Program-made: the position numbers and the translations under genes
Shown here: in pieces, positions 15,409-24,569 of the stretch
Position numbering within the stretch: the first letter of the stretch is position 1
Layout: the number at the start of each line of letters is the position of its first letter
NCBI GenBank assembly: GCA_964371055.1
Contig: CAYJLF010000005.1
Span: forward strand, 124,001-188,000
Reading direction: 5' to 3'
DNA: 64,000 nt
Source of the DNA: CAYJLF01 sp964371055
GTDB lineage: Bacteria > Eisenbacteria > RBG-16-71-46 > CAIMUX01
The notes under the pieces: model-generated
The model's input: only the letters and a program-made list of their open reading frames with translations
The model's database searches: none
What the model was told of the DNA's origin: nothing

Positions 15409-17094
15409 GTGACCTCGCGCAACCGCCTTGGAACGATGGCCGGCCTCGCCGCACTCGCGGCCGGAGTGGCCGCACTTCCGGGAGCGGGCGGGTGCGTTCG
15501 GAAGATCCCGCCCGCCCCGGCAGGGGTGCTCGTCGTCTCGCAGGAGCAACAGGCCGCCTGGGTGCGGAACTTCAATCCTCTGACCCCCGCCACCGCCCCC
15601 CGGTGGCCCACGCTCGCCGGAGTCTATGAACCGCTCTTCGTCTTCAACGGCTTGAAATCGGAGTTCGTCCCCTGGCTGGCGGTCGCGCACGAGTGGCGGG
15701 AAGACAACCTCGTACTCCGCCTCACGACCCGGGAAGGGGTCCTTTGGTCGGATGGCGCGGCGCTCTCCGCGCGGGACGTGAGCTTCACCTTCGACCTGCT
15801 GAAGCGCCATCCAGCACTTGACCGGCGCGGGCTCTGGGGCTTCCTCGCCGATGTGCACGCGCTCGACGATCACACCGTCGACTTCCGGTTCCAGCGCGTC
15901 TTCGTCCCCGGCTTCGAGGAGGTCGCGGCGCAGCAGATCGTCCCGGAGCACATCTGGAGCAAGGTGGACGACCCGGTCGCCTTCCCCAACGAGAATCCCG
16001 TCGCCACCGGCCCGTTCACCGAGGTGCGCCTCTTCCGCAACCAGGTCTACGAACTGGGGCGGAACCCGAACTACTGGCAGCCTGGCCGGCCCCGGGTGGA
16101 GGCGCTTCGCTTTCCCGCCTACCCTTCGAACGACCGCGCCAACCTGGCCCTGGTCTTCGACGAAGTCGACTGGGCCGGCAACTTCGTCCCGGCCATCGAA
16201 CGGGTCTACGTCCGGCGGCAGCCGGAGACCCACCGCTACTGGTTTCCCCTCACCGGCGGTATGGTGTTTCTCTACGCGAATACGCAGCGGCTGCCGTTCA
16301 GCGACGCGCCGGTTCGCCGGGCGCTCAGCATGGCGATCGACCGCGATCTTCTCGTCGACGTCGCCGCCTACCGCTACTCCCGGCCCGCCGACGCCACCGG
16401 CCTCAGTGACGCCTACGCCTCGTGGCGGAAGCCGGAGATCGCGGCGGCAGCCGACTGGGTCCGCTACGACCTCGCCGGTGCCAATCGGCTGCTCGACGAG
16501 GCGGGGTACCGCCGGGGTGTGGACGGGATCCGCCTCCTGCCCGACGGGAAGCCCTGGAAGTACGACATCATCACGGTCGCAGGGTGGTCGGACTGGGTCC
16601 GGGCCGCCCAGGTGATCGCGCGCGGCCTGCGCGGTGCCGGGATCGACGCCTCGGTCCGCACCTACGATTTCGGCGCGTGGTTCCAACGGGTCCAGCAGGG
16701 GAACTTCGACCTCTGCCTCGGCTGGTCGTTCGAGGGACCGACGCCGTACTCCTACTATCGCTGGCTCATGGCCTCGGCGACGGTGCGGCCGCTCGGGGAA
16801 GACGCTCGCGGGAACTGGCACCGCTACGCGAGTCCGCGGGCCGATGCGGCGCTGGAGGCGTTCGAGCGGGAGACCGACCCGGCGGCGCAACGGAGGCTCG
16901 TGGACGATCTGCAGCGCGTCTTCGCCGACGAGGCGCCTGCGATACCGCTCTATCCCAACCCGTCGTGGGCGGAGTACAACACGGGCCGCTTCCGGGGCTT
17001 CCCCGACCAGGAGAACCCCTACGCGGACCCATCCCCCAACAAGTTCGACCGGGGCGAGTGCCTCCTGGTGCTCACTACCCTGGAACCGAGGTAG
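15409..17094 (+). CDS. ABC transporter solute-binding protein, family 5 (peptide/oligosaccharide type)
   Basis: A 561-residue extracellular solute-binding protein family 5 member (DppA/OppA and cellobiose-binding CbtA relatives). It has an exported N-terminus with a cysteine in AGAGGCVRK that could be lipidated, though the lipobox is imperfect. Family features: YEPLFVFNG, the strand SARDVSFTFDLLKRHPA, NPNYWQPGRPRVE and FSDAPVRRALSMAIDRD. Family 5 proteins bind peptides or oligosaccharides; the surrounding glucanases argue for beta-glucan oligosaccharides, by analogy with Thermotoga cellobiose and laminaribiose importers. It starts with GTG three bases after the GH16 stop and is followed by the two permeases. 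Confidence 0.85.
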   Translation: MTSRNRLGTMAGLAALAAGVAALPGAGGCVRKIPPAPAGVLVVSQEQQAAWVRNFNPLTPATAPRWPTLAGVYEPLFVFNGLKSEFVPWLAVAHEWREDNLVLRLTTREGVLWSDGAALSARDVSFTFDLLKRHPALDRRGLWGFLADVHALDDHTVDFRFQRVFVPGFEEVAAQQIVPEHIWSKVDDPVAFPNENPVATGPFTEVRLFRNQVYELGRNPNYWQPGRPRVEALRFPAYPSNDRANLALVFDEVDWAGNFVPAIERVYVRRQPETHRYWFPLTGGMVFLYANTQRLPFSDAPVRRALSMAIDRDLLVDVAAYRYSRPADATGLSDAYASWRKPEIAAAADWVRYDLAGANRLLDEAGYRRGVDGIRLLPDGKPWKYDIITVAGWSDWVRAAQVIARGLRGAGIDASVRTYDFGAWFQRVQQGNFDLCLGWSFEGPTPYSYYRWLMASATVRPLGEDARGNWHRYASPRADAALEAFERETDPAAQRRLVDDLQRVFADEAPAIPLYPNPSWAEYNTGRFRGFPDQENPYADPSPNKFDRGECLLVLTTLEPR

Positions 17095-17102
17095 GAGGAG
17101 AC

Positions 17103-18086
17103 TTGCGGTACCTCGCGCGCCGGCTCGGCTTCTACATCATCGCGGCCTGGGTGGCGGTGACGCTCAACTTCTTCCTGCCGCGCCTGATGCCGGGCGATCC
17201 GGCGACGGCGATCTTCGCCCGGTTCCGGGGTCGGATGAGCCCCGAGGCTCTCGATGCCCTTCGCGCCACCTTCGGCCTCACCGACGCGCCGCTCCTGCAG
17301 CAGTACCTGACCTATCTGCAGCATGTCCTCCGGGGAGATCTCGGGATCTCGGTGGCATACTTCCCCTCACCGGTCAACGCCGTGATCGGCACCGGTCTCG
17401 CTTGGACCGTCTTCCTCGCCGGCACCGCGGTCGTGGTGAGCTTCGCCATCGGCACGCTTCTCGGCGTCGCCACGGCCTGGTGGCGCCGCGGCTGGATGGA
17501 TACCTGGCTCCCGTCGGCTCTCGCGCTCCTCGGCGCGTTCCCCTACTTCTGGCTCGCGATGGTCGCCCTCTACGCGCTCGGCTTCACGCTCCGCTGGTTT
17601 CCGCTCGGCCATGCCTACGGCGACGACATGGCGCCGGCGCTTTCCCTTCCGTTCCTCGCCGACGTCGTCCGGCACGCCTTACTGCCGGTGGCCACGGTGG
17701 TGCTCGTAACGCTCGGGGGATGGCTCCTCTCGATGCGGAACACGATGATCACCGTACTCGGCTCGGACTACGTGAACCTGGCCCGGGCGAAGGGCCTTCC
17801 GCCCTCGCGGGTGGCGTTGCGGTACGCGGCGCGCAACGCGCTCCTCCCCAGCGTCACCGGCTTTGGCATGGCGCTCGGGTTCGTCCTGGGCGGATCACTC
17901 CTCACCGAGATCGTCTTCTCGTACCCAGGCCAGGGGTACCTGTTGGTACAGGCGGTGCGGAACCAGGACTACCCGTTGATGCAGGGGATCTTCCTCGTGA
18001 TCACGCTCGCGGTCCTTGGGGCGAACTGGCTGGTCGACGTCCTCTACCTCTGGCTCGATCCGCGCACGCGGGAGTCGGCGTCATGA
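17103..18086 (+). CDS. ABC transporter permease 1 (DppB-type)
   Basis: A 327-residue inner-membrane protein with about six membrane segments and the N-terminal RYLARRLGFYIIAAWVAVTL typical of DppB/OppB permeases, plus LMPGDPATAI. The EAA-like loop that contacts the ATPase is NLARAKGLPPSRVALRY. The start is TTG at 17103, five bases after AGGAGG; the longer open frame upstream is out of context because it runs antisense-like through the binding protein. It overlaps the next permease by 4 bp (ATGA). Confidence 0.85.
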   Translation: MRYLARRLGFYIIAAWVAVTLNFFLPRLMPGDPATAIFARFRGRMSPEALDALRATFGLTDAPLLQQYLTYLQHVLRGDLGISVAYFPSPVNAVIGTGLAWTVFLAGTAVVVSFAIGTLLGVATAWWRRGWMDTWLPSALALLGAFPYFWLAMVALYALGFTLRWFPLGHAYGDDMAPALSLPFLADVVRHALLPVATVVLVTLGGWLLSMRNTMITVLGSDYVNLARAKGLPPSRVALRYAARNALLPSVTGFGMALGFVLGGSLLTEIVFSYPGQGYLLVQAVRNQDYPLMQGIFLVITLAVLGANWLVDVLYLWLDPRTRESAS

Positions 18087-19024
18087 GCGGCGGGGCGGAG
18101 ATCCGCGCCGCCGGACTGGCGGCCTGGTGGCGGGCAATCCGTCGCGACCGCAGGGCGACGGCCGGGTTCGTTCTCCTCTCCCTCTTCGTTCTGGTGGCGA
18201 TCGCCGGGCCGTGGCTGGCCGGTGATCCCTCCGCGCTGGTCGGCGTGCCGCTGCAGCCCCCCTCGAGCCAGCACTGGCTGGGAACCACCGGACAGGGGCA
18301 GGACGTGCTCGCGCAGCTCGTCGCCGGCGCACGGGTGTCGCTCGCGATCGGCTTCGGCGTCGGCCTCGCCGTCGTCCTGGTGGGAGCCCTCGTGGGCGTG
18401 ACCGCGGCTTACTTCGGGCGGTGGGTCGACGGGGTCCTCTCCCTCCTCTTCAACGTCTTTCTGGTCATCCCGGGGCTGCCGCTTGCGATCGTCATCGCCG
18501 CGTACCTGCCGTCGGGACCGCTCACCCTCGCCCTGGTGCTGATCGTCACCGGCTGGGCGTGGAACGCCCGCGTGCTCCGGTCGCAGACGCTCGCGCTGCG
18601 GAACCGCGACTTCGTGGCGGCGGCGATCGTCGCGGGTGAGTCGAACTGGCGCATCATCACGCGGGAGATCCTCCCGACCATGACCTCTCTCCTGGTGGCG
18701 CAGGTGATCGGGAGCACCACCTACGCGATCGGCGCCCAGGTCGGGCTGGAGTACCTCGGCCTCGGGGACGTCTCCGCGGTCACCTGGGGAACCAATCTGT
18801 ACTGGGCGCAGAACGACTCGGCGCTTCTGACCGGGGCCTGGTGGACATTCGTTCCCACCGGACTCTGCGTGGCCCTGGTCGGCTTCGCCCTCACCCTGCT
18901 GAACTCCGGCTTCGATGAGATCTCGAACCCGCGGCTGCAGCTCGAGCGCGCCTGGCGGGCGCACCTCGCCCGGCGCGGCCAGGTCCCGACCAGGTCGACG
19001 CCGGTGGTCACAGACCATGCCTGA
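18083..19024 (+). CDS. ABC transporter permease 2 (DppC-type)
   Basis: A 313-residue permease of the DppC/OppC type. It has the family N-terminus (IRRDRRATAGFVLLSLFVLV), the HWLGTTGQGQDVLAQLVAGA motif that follows the first membrane helix, and an EAA-like loop FVAAAIVAGESNWRIITREI. Pairs with permease 1 to form the channel. Its start overlaps permease 1 by 4 bp and its end overlaps the ATPase gene by 8 bp, so the three are translationally coupled. Confidence 0.88.
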   Translation: MSGGAEIRAAGLAAWWRAIRRDRRATAGFVLLSLFVLVAIAGPWLAGDPSALVGVPLQPPSSQHWLGTTGQGQDVLAQLVAGARVSLAIGFGVGLAVVLVGALVGVTAAYFGRWVDGVLSLLFNVFLVIPGLPLAIVIAAYLPSGPLTLALVLIVTGWAWNARVLRSQTLALRNRDFVAAAIVAGESNWRIITREILPTMTSLLVAQVIGSTTYAIGAQVGLEYLGLGDVSAVTWGTNLYWAQNDSALLTGAWWTFVPTGLCVALVGFALTLLNSGFDEISNPRLQLERAWRAHLARRGQVPTRSTPVVTDHA

Positions 19025-19976
19025 GCCGCTCCTCTCGATCCGCGACCTCTGCGTCGACTACATCACCCCGAGGGGTGCGGTCCGCGCCATCGACCGGGTG
19101 TCGCTCGATGTAGAGCCTGGGGAAATCCTGGGCGTAGCGGGGGAGTCGGGCAGCGGGAAGACGACGATGGCGCAGGCGCTCTTGCGGATCCTCCCGCCTC
19201 CGGCGGTGATTTCCGGCGGCCAGGTGCTGCTCGAGGGACGCGACATCCTCCGCCTGGCCGAGCCGGAACTGCGGGAGATGCGCTGGAGGAAGATCTCGAT
19301 GGTCTTCCAGAGCGCGATGGACGCGCTGAACCCGGTGATCACCATCGGGGAGCAGATCGTCGACACCCTGCTGGCCCACGGCGCAGCTTCGCCCCGGGCG
19401 GCGCGCGCGCGGGCCGGCGAGCTACTCGAGATGGTCGGGATCGCCCCCGACCGCCTCGACGCCTACGCGCACCAGCTCTCGGGCGGGATGCGCCAGCGGG
19501 TCGGGATCGCGCTGGCGCTGGCGCTCGAACCGTCCTTGGTGATACTCGACGAGCCGACCACCGCCCTGGACGTGATCGTGGAGCGGGAGATCCTTGCCCA
19601 GATCCGGGAGCTCCAGCGGCAACGTCGCTTTTCCGTCCTCTTCATCACCCACAACCTGGCCCGTATGCTCCAGGTGTCGGACCGCGTGGCGATCTTCTAC
19701 GCCGCCCGACTCGTCGAGGCGGGACCGGCGGAGGAACTGCGCCGGTCCCCGCGGCACCCCTACACTCGTGGCCTGCTGCGCGCTTTCCCGTCGCTTCGAC
19801 CGGGTAGCGAGGTCCCCGTGAGCATCCCCGGTGCGCCCCCGAGTCTCCAGGATCCGCCGACCGGCTGTCGTTTCCACCCCCGCTGCGAACGCGCGATCGA
19901 TCTCTGCCGGACGACCTGCCCGGAGCTGCTCTCTCAGGGCCCCGGACACGTCGCGGCCTGCCACCTGCCGGGCTAG
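19017..19976 (+). CDS. ABC transporter ATPase 1 (DppD-type)
   Basis: A 319-residue ATPase: Walker A GESGSGKT (42-49), Q-loop in VFQSAMDALNP, signature LSGGMRQR (154-161), Walker B VILDEP (175-180) and the C-terminal oligopeptide/dipeptide extension GCRFHPRCERAIDLC. DppD-type ATPases work as heterodimers with a DppF-type partner. That partner is absent from this operon but is encoded at 24570-25583 on the other strand. Last gene of the plus-strand operon; it ends 18 bp from the convergent glycosidase-barrel gene. Confidence 0.88.
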   Translation: MPEPLLSIRDLCVDYITPRGAVRAIDRVSLDVEPGEILGVAGESGSGKTTMAQALLRILPPPAVISGGQVLLEGRDILRLAEPELREMRWRKISMVFQSAMDALNPVITIGEQIVDTLLAHGAASPRAARARAGELLEMVGIAPDRLDAYAHQLSGGMRQRVGIALALALEPSLVILDEPTTALDVIVEREILAQIRELQRQRRFSVLFITHNLARMLQVSDRVAIFYAARLVEAGPAEELRRSPRHPYTRGLLRAFPSLRPGSEVPVSIPGAPPSLQDPPTGCRFHPRCERAIDLCRTTCPELLSQGPGHVAACHLPG

Positions 19977-19984
19977 CACCCGGC
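19967..19984. terminator. Hairpin between convergent operons
   Basis: GCCGGG, a 6-nt loop (CTAGCA) and CCCGGC: a perfect 6-bp GC stem spanning the stop codon of the ATPase gene, just before the end of the convergent gene. No T-run follows, so termination function is tentative. Confidence 0.35.
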
Positions 19985-19994
19985 TAGCACCAGG

Positions 19995-22900
19995 CTAAAT
20001 CGCCACGTGGAGGTAGGTCCGGATCTCCCACTCGATCCCCTCTTCGCCCGGAGCCAGCGGGTCGCACACCGGCGTGCCCGACGGTCCGGATGTGGTCTGC
20101 GGGCAGTAGCGGGGCGAGTACCGGTCGAGCTTCCTGTACAGGCCGCGCACGCCGAACCGGGTCTGCGGGTGACCGAACCACCTCGGCGTGCCAAGCGTGT
20201 GGGACAGGTCCCCCATCAACTGCAGCGGGAAGGTGAGGTTGAAATCGCGGTGGTAGTCGTAAGGACCCCAGTCGTTCAACTTGGCCGCGATCTCGAGCAC
20301 CTCGCGCCTCCAGGCAATGCGCGCGTCCGCGCCGATCCGCTCGATCCGGCGCGGATCGTTCCCGTTCGGCTCACCGGTGCCGGCATAGGCGTGCGCCACC
20401 ATGCGGAGATCGGAGCCCGGACGCGAGACGAGGCGGCCATGCACTTCCCAGAGGTCGCGGGGCGGCGGCGCCCCAGGGAAGGCGAACGTCTGGCCGTTTT
20501 CGAGGACCCCGATGCCCGCATCCTGGGTGGTCGGCAGGTGGCGTTGTACGAACCCGAGACTCGCGGCGACCACCGCGTCCTCGCGGACGTCGTTGTCCCA
20601 CGCCCACAGCCAGGTCCCGGGCGTCGGATCCCAGGTGATCAGGAGCTCTGACGCGACCGTCTCACGGTTCGCGCGCACCGCGAAGGGATCGTCGAGCACA
20701 TTGCGCGGGCGTCCCGGCGAAGGAACATCCGAGGGGACCGGCCCGATGACCGGCTTCTGCCAGAGGAAGTTCGGTCCGACCTGAAAGTCGCCGATGTTCC
20801 ACGCGAGGCCGGTGAGGAGGTTCTTCTGGTTGCCCGACCCGGAGTCCTTCAGCTCCCACCCGGTGAAGGTCGGGTACGGCGTGGGTCCGCCGTCTGCCAC
20901 CAGTCCCATGTAGGCCCCCTGGCCGTACCAGTGCCAGGGTCCGGACTCCCACGTGAACTTCGCCTTGAAGCCGACGGCGTCGCCGGTCTCGATCTCGTCC
21001 TGCAGCAGGTTGTAGGAGTCTCCGACCGATTCCGCGATCTGGAAGCCGTCCCCGACCTTCGTGGAGCCGGACCAGAGCACTCCCCCCTCGGCGCCGACGC
21101 TCCCACGTTTCGCCGCGAGCTGGAACGAGAGCTTGCGCGTCTTGGGGAGCGGCACCGCGACGGAGCTGTTCACGGAGGACTGCTCCGCGATATCCTCGTG
21201 GAGAACGGCGGTGGCCGCCACCGAACCGCGACGGTACTCGTACTTGGCCAGGATCGCGGGATTGGCGCCCCACCAGAGTTGCTGACCGAAAGCCAGCGTC
21301 AGCCCGCGGAACCCCTTCTTCCCCCGGATCTCCAGCCCGTTCGGCGCGTCGCCGTTGTAGATATCGATGTTCTCGCCGTAGTAGGCGTCCCGGTAGAGCC
21401 CGAAGAAGTCTCCCTCATAGCCCCAGTGGAGGTGTCCGGTGCGGTAGAAACCGGTGAGGTCGAACCACTGCTCTTTCCAGTCGACCCCCGCGCGGTAGAC
21501 CTTCACCCGCTCGATCCCGCTCAGCGACAGCGTACCGTCCGGCGTCACGACCGTGCGATCCCGTCCCCGGTTTTCGTAGAAGATCTGGTCGATCGGGTTG
21601 GTCGGAACATGGCCGAGCAGATTGACCGACACCGTTCCGGTGACGTTCATGGCAGGCTTCACCTCGGCATCCGCGTAGAACGACTCTATGTGATCGAACC
21701 CCTGGAAGGCCGGCGCGGCGTCGGACCCTTCCACTTCCGCTCCCGGCGTGCTGATCCGGCTGCCGCCGGTGTTGATCGACTCGAATTCCATACGCAGGCC
21801 GCTGAGGCGCACGCGCTGCAGCGCGTCGGTCGCCAGTGCCGCGCTGTTGCCGCGGGCCTCGAGCCCGGCGCTGGCCGGTGTGATTCCGGCGAAATGGGCG
21901 CGGATCGCCGCCGGGTCGGTCGACGGGGCGTAGGGGTCGAGCCGGAACGCTTCGCGCAGCGCGAAGTATGCGGCCCGCGGGTAGTTGTCGAAGAAGCCGC
22001 GGTCGTCGGGCATCCCCTTGGCGCAGATCCCCCACCACTCCTCGTTCATGTTGTCCTCGCCCTCGACATAGTCCTCGACGTAGCCGCCGTTCGGCCAGGA
22101 AGCGTTCGTGTCGTGGATGTCGAGGCGGCTCTCCTGCTGGAACTTCCACCAGCCATCGTTCCACTGGAAGATGAGCCCGCCGATGGCGTTGCCGACCCGC
22201 CCCTTGCCGCTCGACTGCTCGTAGATCTCCTGCCACTGGCCGACGAGGTAACGGGCCTGCATCGCCTGGTCCTCGCGCATCTCGCGGGCGTTCCATGCGT
22301 CCGACCCGAACTCGGTGAACAGCACCGGCACTCCCAGCTTGTCCTTCACCACCTGGAAAAGGTCGCCGACGGAGATGCCCCGGTAGACGTTGGTCCCGAA
22401 GATGTCCAAGCCGCGGCACTCCTGGGCGATGAGGTCCAGGTACTGCACATCGCCATTGGCGATCGCCACCGGCCGGTTCGGGTCGGCCGCCTTGATCCCG
22501 GCGATGATCTCGCCGTAGAGCGAGTAGAGGTGCCGCGCTCGGGCGGACTCGCGCTCGCCCTGCGGCAGGGCCTCGATCTCGAAGGAGGACCAGGAGAGCC
22601 CGTAGTTGTTCTCGTTCCCGAGGAGCCACACCAGGACTCCGGGCGTGTCCCTGAACTGCTCGACGAGCGCCAGCACCTCCGCCTTCAGCGCGGCGCGGAA
22701 CTTCGGGCTGGAGTAGTCGACCGACCGGTACCAGACCCCGTCGAGGCTGTAGCCGTACCGGCCGACCGTGTGATTGAGCACGGTGTAGATCCCGTAGCGC
22801 TCGTGGATGTAGCGGACCCACTTCGGCGGCACGCCGGCATAGACGCGGATCGCGTTCACTCCCATGCCGACGAGCAGGGGCATCTCCCGGTCGAGCGCCG

Positions 22901-23180
22901 TGCGGACGAAGTCGTCCGGCTGTCCCCAGAAGTCATAGGCGTAGTTGGTGCCGACCGGGAAGTAGTCCCAGTTCATGCCCCGGACCAGGAAATCCCGGCC
23001 GTCCACCTGGAGTCTCGATCCCGCCGGGTCCGTGAAGACACGGATGACCGGCGGAGCAGGGGCCGCTTCCTCCTGGGCCCGCGCTCGGGCAGACGCCGCG
23101 GCGAGGACCGCGATCACACCCACGGCCATCCACACGCTCGCCCGCCATGCGCGGGCCGGACTCGGCTGGATCGAGTTCAT
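19995..23180 (-). CDS. Exported glycosidase (GH2/GH5-like TIM barrel) fused to an outer-membrane beta-barrel-like domain
   Basis: A 1061-residue protein. Signal peptide 1-36. Residues about 45-500 form a TIM-barrel glycosidase of the GH2/GH5 clan A type: FLVRGMNWDYFPVG, the acid/base motif WLLGNENN (E190) and the nucleophile motif LFTEFGSDAW (E290). From about 560 to the end, alternating polar/hydrophobic strands rich in Tyr, Trp and Gly (for example WHWYGQGAYMGLVA and PGTWLWAWDND) look like an outer-membrane porin barrel, ending EWEIRTYLHVAI. The usual terminal phenylalanine is missing. ATG 23180 follows GAGGAGG and lies 10 bp after the GH1 stop; the frame is open further upstream only by antisense chance. 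It may cut glucan fragments at the surface and pass products through its own pore; the pore role is inference. Confidence 0.72.
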   Translation of the reverse strand: MNSIQPSPARAWRASVWMAVGVIAVLAAASARARAQEEAAPAPPVIRVFTDPAGSRLQVDGRDFLVRGMNWDYFPVGTNYAYDFWGQPDDFVRTALDREMPLLVGMGVNAIRVYAGVPPKWVRYIHERYGIYTVLNHTVGRYGYSLDGVWYRSVDYSSPKFRAALKAEVLALVEQFRDTPGVLVWLLGNENNYGLSWSSFEIEALPQGERESARARHLYSLYGEIIAGIKAADPNRPVAIANGDVQYLDLIAQECRGLDIFGTNVYRGISVGDLFQVVKDKLGVPVLFTEFGSDAWNAREMREDQAMQARYLVGQWQEIYEQSSGKGRVGNAIGGLIFQWNDGWWKFQQESRLDIHDTNASWPNGGYVEDYVEGEDNMNEEWWGICAKGMPDDRGFFDNYPRAAYFALREAFRLDPYAPSTDPAAIRAHFAGITPASAGLEARGNSAALATDALQRVRLSGLRMEFESINTGGSRISTPGAEVEGSDAAPAFQGFDHIESFYADAEVKPAMNVTGTVSVNLLGHVPTNPIDQIFYENRGRDRTVVTPDGTLSLSGIERVKVYRAGVDWKEQWFDLTGFYRTGHLHWGYEGDFFGLYRDAYYGENIDIYNGDAPNGLEIRGKKGFRGLTLAFGQQLWWGANPAILAKYEYRRGSVAATAVLHEDIAEQSSVNSSVAVPLPKTRKLSFQLAAKRGSVGAEGGVLWSGSTKVGDGFQIAESVGDSYNLLQDEIETGDAVGFKAKFTWESGPWHWYGQGAYMGLVADGGPTPYPTFTGWELKDSGSGNQKNLLTGLAWNIGDFQVGPNFLWQKPVIGPVPSDVPSPGRPRNVLDDPFAVRANRETVASELLITWDPTPGTWLWAWDNDVREDAVVAASLGFVQRHLPTTQDAGIGVLENGQTFAFPGAPPPRDLWEVHGRLVSRPGSDLRMVAHAYAGTGEPNGNDPRRIERIGADARIAWRREVLEIAAKLNDWGPYDYHRDFNLTFPLQLMGDLSHTLGTPRWFGHPQTRFGVRGLYRKLDRYSPRYCPQTTSGPSGTPVCDPLAPGEEGIEWEIRTYLHVAI

Positions 23181-23190
23181 GAGATCCTCC

Positions 23191-24567
23191 TCAGAGCTCC
23201 TTCGGCACAGCGTCATCGACCGCGTTGGCGGCCGCGATGCCTCGGTACCAGGCAGCGCTCTCCTTCGGCACGCGCCGACCGGTGGCGCGGTCCACGGCGT
23301 AGAGCCCGAACCGTTTGGTGTATCCGTGCGCCCATTCGAAGTTGTCGAGGAGCGACCAGAGGAAGTACCCGTGCAGCGGGACGCCGGCCGCGATCGCTTC
23401 GTGAGCTGCCGCGAGGTGGCCGCGCACGTAGGCGATCCGCCGGCCATCGGCGATTCGTCCGTCTACCGGCGGCGGGTCGTTGCAGGCGATCCCGTTCTCG
23501 GTGATGTAGATCCGGGGTACCCGGTACTCGCGGGTCAGCCGCAAGAGGAGGGGCGCCAGCCCTTCCGGGTAGACCTCCCACCCCATCTCGGTGAGTTCCT
23601 CGCGCGGAACGGCTTCGACCGCCTCCGGCCTTCCCTCCGGACCGGCCCGCATGACGACCCGGCTGTAGTAGTTCACCCCCAGGAAATCGAGCGGCGCGGC
23701 GACCAGAGCGAGGTCGCCGTCGCGAACGAACGGCATCTCGTTCCCGGCCAGGTGTCCCCATCGGACCCGATCCCTGACCACGTCGTCGGGATAGCGTCCC
23801 CGGAAGAGCGGATCGAGGTACCAGCGGTTGAAGTTCCCGTCGAACTGCCGCGCGGCGTCGAGGTCCGCCCCGGAGGAGGAATACGGTGTCGCCGGCGTAA
23901 GATTGAGGACGATGCCAACCTCGGCCCCCGGTACCTCGTGCCGGATCGCCGCCGCGGCCCAGGCATGCGAGAGGAGCAGGTGATGCGCGACCCGCAGCGA
24001 CTCCGCCGGATCGCGGTGGCCGGGCGCGTGCTCTCCGTGCTCGTGCCCGAGGGTCGCGATGCACCAGGGTTCGTTGTGCGTCGCCCAGTCCCGTACGCGG
24101 TCGCCCAGCCGCCGCGCCACCGCCGTCGCGTACTCCGCGAAGGCCGCGCCGGTCGCCCGCTCGCTCCACCCGCCCCGCTCCTGCAATACCTGCGGCAGGT
24201 CCCAGTGGTACAGGGTGACAAACGGTCGGATCCCGGCGGCGAGAAGTCCGTCGACGAGCGCGTCGTAGAAGTCGAGGCCCGCGGGGTTGACGCGACCGGT
24301 CCCGGTCGGGATGACCCGCGGCCAGGCGATCGAGAACCGATAGGCGCCCAGCCCGAGTTCCTTCATCAGCGCGACATCCTCGCGCCAGCGGTGGTAGTGG
24401 TCGCAGGCGACGGAGGGATCAGACCCGTCCTCGATCCTCCCCGGGGTCGCGGCGAACCGGTCCCAGATCGACTCCCCGCGCCCGCCTTCGCGCGTCCCGC
24501 CCTCGATCTGGGCGGCCGAGGTAGCCGCACCCCACAAGAATCCCTCGGGGAAATCTCTCCGGGCCAT
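23191..24567 (-). CDS. GH1 beta-glucosidase
   Basis: A 458-residue enzyme without signal peptide, full family length. FPEGFLWGAATSAAQIEGG at the start, acid/base in THNEP (E166), nucleophile in YITENG (E357) and the C-terminal GYFLWSLLDNFEWAHGY that holds substrate-binding tryptophans. GH1 enzymes release glucose from cellobiose, laminaribiose and related oligosaccharides in the cytosol, matching an importer-fed pathway. It begins two bases after the ATPase stop (TGA-GC-ATG) and is followed after 10 bp by the glycosidase-barrel gene, so all three form one operon. The open frame extends to 24702 but the family start and spacing favour ATG 24567. Confidence 0.92.
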   Translation of the reverse strand: MARRDFPEGFLWGAATSAAQIEGGTREGGRGESIWDRFAATPGRIEDGSDPSVACDHYHRWREDVALMKELGLGAYRFSIAWPRVIPTGTGRVNPAGLDFYDALVDGLLAAGIRPFVTLYHWDLPQVLQERGGWSERATGAAFAEYATAVARRLGDRVRDWATHNEPWCIATLGHEHGEHAPGHRDPAESLRVAHHLLLSHAWAAAAIRHEVPGAEVGIVLNLTPATPYSSSGADLDAARQFDGNFNRWYLDPLFRGRYPDDVVRDRVRWGHLAGNEMPFVRDGDLALVAAPLDFLGVNYYSRVVMRAGPEGRPEAVEAVPREELTEMGWEVYPEGLAPLLLRLTREYRVPRIYITENGIACNDPPPVDGRIADGRRIAYVRGHLAAAHEAIAAGVPLHGYFLWSLLDNFEWAHGYTKRFGLYAVDRATGRRVPKESAAWYRGIAAANAVDDAVPKEL

Positions 24568-24569
24568 GC

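Noticed and set aside
14065..16890. Long minus-strand open frame (941 residues)
   Set aside because: Antisense to the ROK, GH16 and binding-protein genes, all of which have clear family motifs.
20931..23504. Long plus-strand open frame (857 residues)
   Set aside because: Antisense shadow of the glycosidase-barrel gene, caused by high GC.
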